NCBI GenBank assembly: GCA_009845505.1
Contig: VXZL01000235.1
Coordinates: forward strand, 1 to 5,084
Source: Candidatus Poribacteria bacterium
Lineage (GTDB): Bacteria; Poribacteria; WGA-4E; WGA-3G
Direction of reading: 5' to 3'
Length of the DNA: 5,084 nt
Shown here: piece after piece, positions 1 to 5,084 of the stretch
Position numbering within the stretch: the stretch's first letter is position 1
Layout: each line of letters opens with the position of its first letter
Position numbers and translations under genes: made by a program
Notes under the pieces: generated by a model
Database searches by the model: none
Seen by the model: only the letters and a program-made list of their open reading frames with translations
What the model was told of the DNA's origin: nothing

Positions 1-24
1 ATTTTTCAATCTCTCTGATAAAAT

Positions 25-54
25 TTGACAAAAGTGCTTAAGACATGTTATTAT
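25..54 (+). promoter_or_regulatory. Predicted sigma70-type promoter with extended -10
   Basis: TTGACA at 25-30 is a perfect -35 consensus. TATTAT at 49-54 follows after an 18-nt spacer and is preceded by TG one base upstream (46-47), giving an extended -10 element. The expected transcription start is about 60-62, which would give the downstream aminotransferase/glpD operon a leader of roughly 225 nt containing both tandem hairpins. This is a consensus match only. The surrounding DNA is AT-rich, so a chance match is possible, but the -35, the spacing and the extended -10 agree together. Confidence 0.55.
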
Positions 55-124
55 GGCTAATATTGAATCCATCTATAACACAACTTTTATGGTAGATCTT
101 AGAATTAATTGTACATTCTGCGCC

Positions 125-202
125 GGTGCGGTTAGAAACCGCACCTACCGGGTCTGGGCGAAAGGTGCGGTTAGAAACCGCACCTACCGGGTCTGAGCGA
201 AA
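125..202. repeat. Two tandem 39-bp palindrome-bearing repeat units
   Basis: Unit 1 is 125-163 and unit 2 is 164-202. They are directly adjacent and differ at one base (GTCTGGGCG against GTCTGAGCG). Each begins with a perfect inverted repeat, GGTGCGGTT / AACCGCACC, around a 3-nt AGA loop (125-145 and 164-184), followed by a TACCGGGTCTG(G/A)GCGAAA tail. They lie in the presumed 5' leader of the operon, between the promoter and the ribosome binding site, so in RNA they could form two stable stem-loops. No T-tract follows, so they are not typical intrinsic terminators. They resemble REP-like dispersed palindromic elements, and I recall similar motifs from Poribacteria genomes without being able to verify it. 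Confidence 0.9.
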
Positions 203-277
203 GTGTGTAGCTATTCTTTGGATTCACCATAGTATAGCACGGGTGCGAGATTAAAAACAATTTGAGAAAGAAACACC

Positions 278-282
278 GAGGA
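278..282 (+). promoter_or_regulatory. Ribosome binding site that sets the aminotransferase start
   Basis: GAGGA at 278-282 stands 6 nt before ATG 289. The same frame is open upstream to a TTG at 262, but no comparable purine-rich site precedes that codon. This supports starting the protein at ATG 289 (MEMNSAKPP) rather than at 262. A second in-frame ATG at 295 is less well spaced. Confidence 0.75.
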
Positions 283-288
283 AACTTT

Positions 289-1704
289 ATGGAGATGAAC
301 AGCGCAAAACCGCCGCATCTTAAGACGAATCCAAAGGATCTCCCCGCCGTTTTAGGTGGCACGCCGGTCTTTGAGACATCTCCTGACGCGCCGTATCCGA
401 AGTTAGACGAATGGAAGCAAATTAGAGAAGAAGAAGCACAGATCGTTTATGAAATGACCTTACGGAACGAGCTCTCCGGTGCGTCTCCAACTGTTCAGGA
501 ATTTGAGAAAATCTGGCGTGACCGTCACCACACTCGATTCGCATTGAGCACTACGAACGGTACAGCGGCATTACAGAGCGCGATGTTTGGGGTCGGTGTT
601 GGTCCTGGGGATGAAGTGATCTGCCCAACGTATACATGGATGGGTTCAATTACACCGGCGTTGGCATTGATGGCGACACCGGTTTTTTGTGAAGTGGATC
701 CAAGAACACTGCTCATTGATGTGGCAGATGTTCGGCAGCGGATCACACCCCGCACAAAAGCAATCGTGGCAGTCCATCTATGGGGCAATGTGTGTGATAT
801 GGAGGCACTGATGGCACTCAGCACGGAGAGCGGAATAGCCGTTATCGAAGACTGCTCTCACGCACACGGAGCCTCTTACAAAGGCGTGCCGTGTGGAAGC
901 ATTGGTCAAGCGGGTGCCTGGAGTTTACAGGGTAACAAACCCGTTAGCGGTGGTGAAGGCGGGATGCTTGCAACCAACGATACAGCGATTTTTGAACGTG
1001 CGTGTCTACTGGGTCAGGTCAATCGTCCGATTAGTGCTATAAGCGACGCAGCACCAGATGAATTGCGGCATCCGTATCTACCACCGATGGGACTCGGCGT
1101 TAAATTCCGTGCACATCCGCTCGCTATCGGCATCGCTTCCGTCCAACTGAAAAAACTTGATGAACTCAACGCGAACCGTCGCGCCTATATTCAAGAAATC
1201 TCGGACGGATTGCAGGAAATTCCAGGGGTTTCGGCTGTTGAAACTTGTGAAGGCAGTGAATCAGCAGGATTCTATGGCTTCCCGATTCGATACCACGCAG
1301 CGGAAATGCACGGACTCTCAGCCCCAGCATTCGCGGATGCTCTCCGAAAAGAGGGGGTCTTGGCAAATAATAACCCTTATCCACTCCTTGTTGGCGATGG
1401 TGTCCCACTGTTTTCAGGTAGTCTGCCAACAAACAGCAATCCCTACCCACTTCTCCACACCTTGCCGCTCTTCACACACGGACTCGACATCTACGAGAAC
1501 AATCGGGGTCCTCTTTGCCCGGTCGATGCGGATGGCGTGTTTGAAACTTATGCAGCTGGGGATCTGCCTGTCACCGAAAAAGCGTGTTCTCAACTGATAT
1601 TTTTGCCGTTGTTGACGAAACCCGTAGCAGGTGCTGTATCGGGAATTCTGAATGCTATTCGCAAGGTGTCCTTACACAGTCACTTGATAAATGCTCGAAG
1701 TTAA
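289..1704 (+). CDS. DegT/DnrJ/EryC1/StrS-family PLP-dependent aminotransferase
   Basis: Predicted cytosolic, 471 residues, fold-type I PLP enzyme. The family moves an amino group, usually from glutamine or glutamate, to a keto-sugar or keto-cyclitol. Visible motifs are the phosphate-binding STTNGTAAL (N90-G91-T92), the aromatic residue near the ring in YTWMGS (W117), the pyridine-nitrogen aspartate in IEDCSHAHG (D188), and the Schiff-base lysine in SLQGNKPVSGGEGG (K217). The SGGEGG following the lysine and the N-terminal LGGTPVF resemble the scyllo-inosamine/AHBA-synthase-like branch more than the perosamine or ArnB branch, but substrate cannot be assigned. At 471 residues it is longer than many members (about 370-430); the extra length includes a near-duplicated NPYPLL...PLF segment (360-375 and 382-395). 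It starts at ATG 289 because of the GAGGA site and is followed after 9 bp by the glpD-like gene, indicating an operon. Confidence 0.92.
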   Translation: MEMNSAKPPHLKTNPKDLPAVLGGTPVFETSPDAPYPKLDEWKQIREEEAQIVYEMTLRNELSGASPTVQEFEKIWRDRHHTRFALSTTNGTAALQSAMFGVGVGPGDEVICPTYTWMGSITPALALMATPVFCEVDPRTLLIDVADVRQRITPRTKAIVAVHLWGNVCDMEALMALSTESGIAVIEDCSHAHGASYKGVPCGSIGQAGAWSLQGNKPVSGGEGGMLATNDTAIFERACLLGQVNRPISAISDAAPDELRHPYLPPMGLGVKFRAHPLAIGIASVQLKKLDELNANRRAYIQEISDGLQEIPGVSAVETCEGSESAGFYGFPIRYHAAEMHGLSAPAFADALRKEGVLANNNPYPLLVGDGVPLFSGSLPTNSNPYPLLHTLPLFTHGLDIYENNRGPLCPVDADGVFETYAAGDLPVTEKACSQLIFLPLLTKPVAGAVSGILNAIRKVSLHSHLINARS

Positions 1705-1707
1705 GGG
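1703..1707 (+). promoter_or_regulatory. Ribosome binding site overlapping the upstream stop codon
   Basis: AAGGG at 1703-1707 overlaps the TAA stop (1702-1704) of the aminotransferase and lies 6 nt before ATG 1714. A ribosome terminating on the first gene would cover this site, so translation of the two genes is likely coupled. This fixes the GlpD-like start at 1714. Confidence 0.7.
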
Positions 1708-1713
1708 TAGAAA

Positions 1714-3408
1714 ATGCCCATAGAATTTTCAGCCCGAACCCGATCTAAGAATATTCAAACACTGAAGACCGAACCGTTGGATGTTTTGGTTATTGGGGGC
1801 GGTATCGTCGGCGCGGGTGTCATCCGCGATCTTGCGCTCAATGGAGGCATCAAAGCCGGTTTAATTGAACAAGGGGATTTTGCGAGCGGAACGAGCAGTG
1901 CTACCTCACAGCTGATCCACGGCGGGTTTCGCTACATCCTGAAACGCGATATTGATCTCGTCAAGCAGTCTCGTAAAGAACGCGAGATTCTTCTGCGCAT
2001 CGCGCCGAACCTTGTCAAACCGATTCCTTTAGCCCTTCTCTGCTACAAAGGTGATCCGTATCCGTTGACAGGTATGCAATTCGCTGCGCACTACTATAAT
2101 TCGCTCTCTCAAACAGACAAGTCAGAGAAATCAACAGCAATTCGGGACACTCAAAAGATTCAACGACTCCTCGGATCTATCGCCACGCGTACCCTAAAAG
2201 GTTGTGTTGTATTATGGGATAGCATTGTTGACGACGCGAGATTAACCCTCGTGACACTCAAAGATGCCCATCAACACGGTGCGATTATCACCAATTATGT
2301 TCGGTTCCTCGGTTTCGTCAACCAACCCGATACTGCTGCTAACAGCAACCATATCTACAAGATAATCGCTGAAGATGTTATCACTGGACACCGTTTTGAA
2401 ATCTCTGCCCGAAAAATTGTATCGGCGACAGGTCCTTGGAGCGACCATGTATGGCGTAAAGATCCGAGTTATGACGGGGTTCCGCGCCTCGTAACGAAGA
2501 ACGCAAAAGGTGTTCACATCGTCTTACCCAGATGTGGAACAGAACACAATTCAGGGATGTATGGTTTAGTCACCTTCACACGGGGAGAAAAACAACAGGG
2601 CGGCAAACCACGCGTTATTTTTATTTTGCCCGGTGCGTATAATACTTCTATTGTCGGTACGACTGAAACGACATCTGAAGAAGAACTATCGGCGGTGCGT
2701 CCATCAGCAGACGAAGTAGCGTACCTACTTTCAGAAACGCAACGGATTTTTCCTGAAAAAACGCTCAATAATAATGCTATCATCGCTGCTTACGCAGGCA
2801 CGCGTCCGCTTATCGCTGCCAATCAACAACAGCGAAGATTTTCAAAAAGCGAATTCGTTTCGAGAGAACACCTCATCACAGAAAGTCCAAGCGGGGTAAT
2901 GTATTTGTACGGCGGGAAACTCACGACACATCGACATATAGCAGAAGAAACGGTAAATCGTCTTGCTTTGTCTTTGAACGTTTCTCGTCATTGCAAAACC
3001 GACACCTGTCCATTACCTAATGCGGTAGGAGAAGTGTCAAACAGAGACCAAAACCACGAGTCATACGGGAATCTTGATACGGCGCGGCTTATTAAACGGT
3101 ACGGTGAAGGGTATCGCGCGATTCAAGACTTCATCAGTGCCGATCCAACGCTTGCCGAACCGATTACGCCGTCTCTGCCGTTCACAAAGGCAGAACTCCT
3201 TTACGCCTGTTGGGGTGAGATGGCGATAACGTTGGAGGATCTTCTCTGGCGACGCACTCGAATCGGTTGGACCCGAGGACAAGGTCTTGACGTCACGTCT
3301 GAGATTGCACAATTCTTAGGTGAGAAAAACAACTGGCATCAAGATAGGATCAGGGCAGAGATGGAAAAATACCGCGAACGTATCTGCTGGTTAAATGCCA
3401 ATCTGTAG
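1714..3408 (+). CDS. glpD: FAD-dependent (aerobic-type) glycerol-3-phosphate dehydrogenase
   Basis: 564 residues. The family oxidises sn-glycerol-3-phosphate to dihydroxyacetone phosphate and reduces membrane quinone through FAD, as a peripheral inner-membrane enzyme. The N-terminal Rossmann site is VIGGGIVGAG (G28-G30, G33) with E52 at the end of the second strand for the FAD ribose. The signature SGTSSATSQLIHGGFRYI spans 58-75; WDSIVDDARL and ATGPWSD are also typical. Aligned by eye with E. coli GlpD, the phosphate and substrate contacts are kept: R73/Y74 (R54/Y55), H268 (H233), R364 (R317), R384 (R332) and K402 (K354). Q66 replaces the usual Lys in the S-S-K-L-I-H-G-G motif. The C-terminal helical DAO_C domain is present (EMAITLEDLLWRRTR, about 501-516). 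The length is closer to the roughly 555-residue Bacillus type than to E. coli (501). It is the second gene of the operon. I see no glpF or glpK nearby, so a role in glycerol use or in phospholipid turnover is inference. Confidence 0.93.
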   Translation: MPIEFSARTRSKNIQTLKTEPLDVLVIGGGIVGAGVIRDLALNGGIKAGLIEQGDFASGTSSATSQLIHGGFRYILKRDIDLVKQSRKEREILLRIAPNLVKPIPLALLCYKGDPYPLTGMQFAAHYYNSLSQTDKSEKSTAIRDTQKIQRLLGSIATRTLKGCVVLWDSIVDDARLTLVTLKDAHQHGAIITNYVRFLGFVNQPDTAANSNHIYKIIAEDVITGHRFEISARKIVSATGPWSDHVWRKDPSYDGVPRLVTKNAKGVHIVLPRCGTEHNSGMYGLVTFTRGEKQQGGKPRVIFILPGAYNTSIVGTTETTSEEELSAVRPSADEVAYLLSETQRIFPEKTLNNNAIIAAYAGTRPLIAANQQQRRFSKSEFVSREHLITESPSGVMYLYGGKLTTHRHIAEETVNRLALSLNVSRHCKTDTCPLPNAVGEVSNRDQNHESYGNLDTARLIKRYGEGYRAIQDFISADPTLAEPITPSLPFTKAELLYACWGEMAITLEDLLWRRTRIGWTRGQGLDVTSEIAQFLGEKNNWHQDRIRAEMEKYRERICWLNANL

Positions 3409-3446
3409 GACCTACAATCAATAATTGGTCTGGACCGTATAGATAA

Positions 3447-3464
3447 CGAGGTTAGAAGACCTCG
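3447..3464. repeat. Hairpin related to the leader repeats
   Basis: CGAGGT (3447-3452) and ACCTCG (3459-3464) are perfect 6-bp complementary arms around TAGAAG; a T-G wobble can extend the stem by one pair. The core GGTTAGAAGACC echoes the GGTTAGAAACC centre of the tandem units at 125-202, with one extra G, so it may be a diverged single member of the same palindrome family. It lies in the 98-bp gap between glpD and the nuclease gene. No T-tract follows on the plus strand, so I do not call it a terminator. Confidence 0.6.
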
Positions 3465-3506
3465 ACAGCAGAGGAACACGTTAAGCACTACAGACACAGA
3501 AAAACT

Positions 3507-3893
3507 ATGGAAGTTTATCGTTGGGAAGATCGGAAATTTGGGAAGCTGGAACCTTTACGTTTTGGCGCAGAACGCGACTTTGAGGACCTGCTCGAAAAAG
3601 ACGCAACGCTGGTCCTTGGTGAACCACTTTGCGTCATCAGCAGACAACCCCCGCTGAGTACATCAAAACAGAAAATTGACTTGCTGGCACTTGATCGACA
3701 GGGCAATTGCGTAATTATTGAACTCAAGCGCGGGAAACCTTCCCGAACAGCGATCACCCAGATTCTCGAATACGCCGCTGGGGTTTCTCAGCTCTCTTAC
3801 ATAGAATTAGAGCAGCTCGCTTATCGATGGTGCCAACAACAGGGTAAAGAGTTTTCGTCACTTACGGCACTTCACAGTGAATTCTTTGAATAA
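3507..3893 (+). CDS. N-terminal part of a DUF91/NucS-like PDDEXK nuclease-type protein
   Basis: 128 residues ending at an in-frame TAA. The PDDEXK core is readable: a helix with E26 (FEDLLEKD), then KIDLLALD with D58, then VIIELKRGK with E72 and K74, then AITQILEYA with Q85 and Y89. These match the DUF91 / NucS-like DNA endonuclease domain, whose members bind metal through the Asp and Glu-x-Lys residues. The fold normally continues with a strand-helix-strand unit (QRLVLVSEG...VAEYL...LDLTYISY), which here lies beyond the stop, so this product alone would be an incomplete domain. ATG 3507 is the only plausible start: an in-frame TAG lies at 3453 and no ATG, GTG or TTG intervenes. There is no good Shine-Dalgarno sequence nearby, only an A-rich ACAGAAAAACT. 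The likely cellular role, perhaps in DNA repair or defence, is not shown by the context. Confidence 0.8.
   Translation: MEVYRWEDRKFGKLEPLRFGAERDFEDLLEKDATLVLGEPLCVISRQPPLSTSKQKIDLLALDRQGNCVIIELKRGKPSRTAITQILEYAAGVSQLSYIELEQLAYRWCQQQGKEFSSLTALHSEFFE
3891..3893 (+). other. In-frame TAA interrupting the nuclease gene
   Basis: The codons on both sides (GAA TAA GAA CCG GGC) stay in one frame and family-like sequence resumes within about ten codons (FNQRQRLVLV). One substitution from GAA, CAA, AAA, TCA or TAC/TAT would create this stop. The following base is G, not the C typical of leaky stops, and no downstream hairpin stands out, so programmed readthrough is the less favoured explanation. Confidence 0.85.
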
Positions 3894-3974
3894 GAACCGG
3901 GCGATATTCGACCCTCGGCATTCAATCAACGGCAGCGATTAGTCCTCGTCTCGGAAGGGGTCGATACACGCGTT

Positions 3975-4502
3975 TTGGAAGTCGCCGAATATCTACGCAC
4001 GCTTGGGTTGGATCTCACTTATATCTCCTATTTTTCTTACCATGCCCCAGACGAAATTTTAGTCGCTACTGAAACCGTCTTAGGTGGGAAACTCGTCAAG
4101 GAAGAGGAACGGACCTATCGCACCACTGCAGAACAGTTCATGACCCTCACATCGTTCGTTGAGACCTTACAATCAAACGAGGAACTTCTACAAATCGTCC
4201 ATGAATTTTTAGCGTACGTTGACACGTGCGGTGCCACCCTTCGGCCGCGTATCGCCAAGCTCCGCATGACGATCGGTGGCCGCTGGTGGCTTGATACTTA
4301 CCCATCAAGAAGAGCAACCCACTTCCGCGTTGATGTTCATGCCGACTTTACGCCGCTCCACATCGTCGAGTGCAGAGCGAACTTGCCTAACGTGACAGTC
4401 AAGAATTTCGGTATCTCATTCAACATCGCCTCCAAATCCGATCTCGATTATGCCATCGAGATTTTTGAACGCGCCCGGAACTCTATCCTATCTTCCTCAT
4501 GA
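3975..4502 (+). CDS. C-terminal part of the DUF91-type protein, possible DUF5655-like tail
   Basis: This continues the frame of the preceding fragment; reading is open from 3894. The only start-like codon near the front is TTG 3975, 175 residues from the end. GGAAGGGG at 3953-3960 is about 14 nt away, too far for a good ribosome site, and the next in-frame ATG is at 4140, so independent translation is doubtful. Residues just before and after the TTG (QRLVLVSEGVDTRVLEVAEY, then LDLTYISYFSY) are the closing strands and helix of the DUF91 nuclease fold. After a linker (EEERTYRTTAEQF), the last 100 or so residues contain RIAKLRMTIGG and NFGISFNIASKSDLDYAIEI, which resemble DUF5655-type C-terminal domains seen fused to PDDEXK proteins. 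That second assignment is tentative. Confidence 0.55.
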   Translation: MEVAEYLRTLGLDLTYISYFSYHAPDEILVATETVLGGKLVKEEERTYRTTAEQFMTLTSFVETLQSNEELLQIVHEFLAYVDTCGATLRPRIAKLRMTIGGRWWLDTYPSRRATHFRVDVHADFTPLHIVECRANLPNVTVKNFGISFNIASKSDLDYAIEIFERARNSILSSS

Positions 4503-4790
4503 TATAGGCGAGCGTTAGGTATATAGCGATCTTGATGAACTGGTATTCAAAGTCATAATACAAACGCAAGCCGACGGATGGGGTGAGGTATTCCAAGTCG
4601 TTTCATTGCGTTGGGTAAAAGTTTTTTTCTAGAGGTAGTGAACTTTTTCTTGCGGATTGCCGATTTCCAGTCCCTTTCGTATTTTCTTGTGGTGCCCTTT
4701 AACTGGGCAGCATGGAGACTTCTGAGAGACTCAACCCACTCCTCTACCGGAAATATTTTTTTTTACTTCATCTTGCTTTCTGCCGTTGGT
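4503..4790. other. Convergent intergenic stretch with no supported gene
   Basis: This lies between the plus-strand nuclease gene and the minus-strand B2 gene. Candidate frames on either strand lack a start, a ribosome site or any recognisable motif. Its composition shifts to AT-rich beyond about 4600. It contains a T-run at 4756-4764 and an inverted repeat (AACGCAA 4563-4569 / TTGCGTT 4606-4612) a few bases before a T-run at 4622-4628. The latter might be a weak terminator for the plus strand, but the spacing is poor. I found no lasso precursor-like peptide here. Confidence 0.5.
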
Positions 4791-5084
4791 TTATGTTGAA
4801 TGAGATGTGCCCCTATTTTGGGCAACAACCATACTCCCGTTTTTGTTAAACCTGATTCGTATAATTTCTCTATAATCTGCTATGACTTCGCTTGGCGGAA
4901 TTGTTTTTCCATCAACTTCTACCCAGGCATGAGCTGCAAAGTCAAATGGTTTGACAGCAATGACGATTTCACATTCTTCTATGCTTGAGAAATTTATTAA
5001 AGTGGATGCTGTTACAATGGACAGAATGAGACATTTTTCTTTTTTTTCTAGCCAAGAATATATAGCAGAAAGTAACTTTATAAC
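4791..5084 (-). CDS. Lasso-peptide biosynthesis B2-type protein (transglutaminase-like), C-terminal part
   Basis: The minus-strand frame is open from the window edge (5084) to TAA at 4791-4793, giving 97 residues; the start lies outside. B2 proteins are transglutaminase-like cysteine proteases that remove the leader of a lasso precursor, working with a B1/RRE protein and an asparagine-synthetase-like cyclase. Numbered within the fragment, the matches are KCLILS with the presumed nucleophile C18, IVIAVKPFDF, and AAHAWVEVDG with H52. The C-to-H spacing of 34 fits the family (36 in McjB as I recall). McjB's catalytic Asp falls about 12 residues after His; here that position is P64 (KTIPPSEV, where many members have a V-x-N-D), so the acid may be missing or supplied by D58. 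Family length is about 140-150, so roughly 50 N-terminal residues are missing. The fragment is AT-rich compared with the operon genes. Alternatively it could belong to another RiPP or transglutaminase-like system. Confidence 0.82.
   Translation of the reverse strand, partial: VIKLLSAIYSWLEKKEKCLILSIVTASTLINFSSIEECEIVIAVKPFDFAAHAWVEVDGKTIPPSEVIADYREIIRIRFNKNGSMVVAQNRGTSHST

Larger units (their letters stand above)
3507..4502 (+). pseudogene. Whole DUF91-type nuclease gene split by a nonsense codon
   Basis: Taken together the two pieces make 332 codons in one frame with a single internal stop at codon 129. A PDDEXK nuclease domain spans the stop and a second domain follows. No frameshift, deletion or other stop is seen, so the disruption looks recent, or is an assembly or base-call error. 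The gene is plus-strand, 98 bp after glpD, and could be read from the same operon, but the weak start site and the hairpin in the gap argue for a separate unit. Confidence 0.7.

Noticed and set aside
125..202. CRISPR array
   Set aside because: Only two directly abutting units without spacers, and no cas genes nearby.
230..235. Second -10-like box (TAGTAT) close to the aminotransferase start
   Set aside because: No matching -35 element at suitable spacing.
262..288. TTG-started extension of the aminotransferase
   Set aside because: No ribosome site precedes it, whereas GAGGA is ideally placed for ATG 289.
1157..1597. 146-residue plus-strand frame within the aminotransferase gene
   Set aside because: Out-of-frame shadow of a strongly supported coding region, without recognisable motifs.
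4563..4628. Possible rho-independent terminator (AACGCAA / TTGCGTT, then a T-run)
   Set aside because: Arms are short, separated by 36 nt, and the T-run starts about 10 nt after the stem.
4553..4762. Minus-strand open stretch of about 69 codons just after the B2 gene
   Set aside because: No start codon until 17 residues from its end, no ribosome site and no recognised family; it could be a decayed remnant but cannot be supported.
4503..4790. Lasso precursor peptide gene downstream of B2
   Set aside because: No short frame with a leader of the expected pattern (Thr at -2, then a Gly-led core with Asp/Glu at position 7-9) was found on either strand.
4611..4799. 62-residue plus-strand frame with hydrophobic stretches
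   Set aside because: It has a TTG start without a ribosome site and no recognisable motif; the hydrophobicity follows from the T-rich DNA.
4693..4824. Two TGCCC-7nt-GGGCA hairpins (4693-4709 and 4808-4824)
   Set aside because: Short arms with unrelated loops, one of them inside coding sequence; probably chance.
4800..4988. 62-residue plus-strand frame at the right end
   Set aside because: It lies antisense to the well-supported minus-strand B2 coding sequence.

Overview
The window looks like chromosomal DNA of an uncultured bacterium. My best guess is a sponge-associated or marine lineage such as Candidatus Poribacteria. That guess rests on remembered resemblance of the palindromic GGTGCGGTT/AACCGCACC repeats at 125-202 to repeats common in those genomes, plus the mix of genes; it is an inference, not a database match.

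Layout: 1-288 is a leader region with a good sigma70-type promoter (25-54), two nearly identical 39-bp tandem units that each hold a perfect 9-bp hairpin (125-202), and a clear ribosome binding site. It leads into a two-gene plus-strand operon: a DegT/DnrJ/EryC1-type PLP sugar aminotransferase (289-1704) and, 9 bp later, an FAD-dependent glycerol-3-phosphate dehydrogenase of the GlpD family (1714-3408). A 98-bp gap with a related hairpin (3447-3464) follows. Next comes a gene for a PDDEXK/DUF91 (NucS-like) nuclease-type protein (3507-4502), cut in two by one in-frame TAA at 3891-3893. Both halves share one frame with no other lesion, so this is a nonsense-disrupted gene, a sequencing error or, less likely, a readthrough case. 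From 4503 to 4790 I see no convincing gene.

At the right edge, on the minus strand, an open frame (4791-5084) enters from outside the window. Its 97 residues match the C-terminal part of lasso-peptide B2 proteins, the transglutaminase-like leader peptidases: a Cys-Leu motif, then FAAHAWVEVDG. It has no start codon inside the window, so an ORF scan that requires a start would miss it. It suggests that a ribosomal-peptide (lasso-type) cluster lies just to the right. Its base composition is visibly more AT-rich (about one third GC in samples counted by eye) than the operon genes (over one half in a sampled stretch), which fits a different origin.

The aminotransferase and GlpD are probably co-transcribed and translationally coupled. 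GlpD would oxidise glycerol-3-phosphate to DHAP and pass electrons to quinone; the aminotransferase would aminate a keto-sugar or keto-cyclitol. Nothing visible shows how the two activities connect. The nuclease gene and the B2 gene converge and appear unrelated to the operon.
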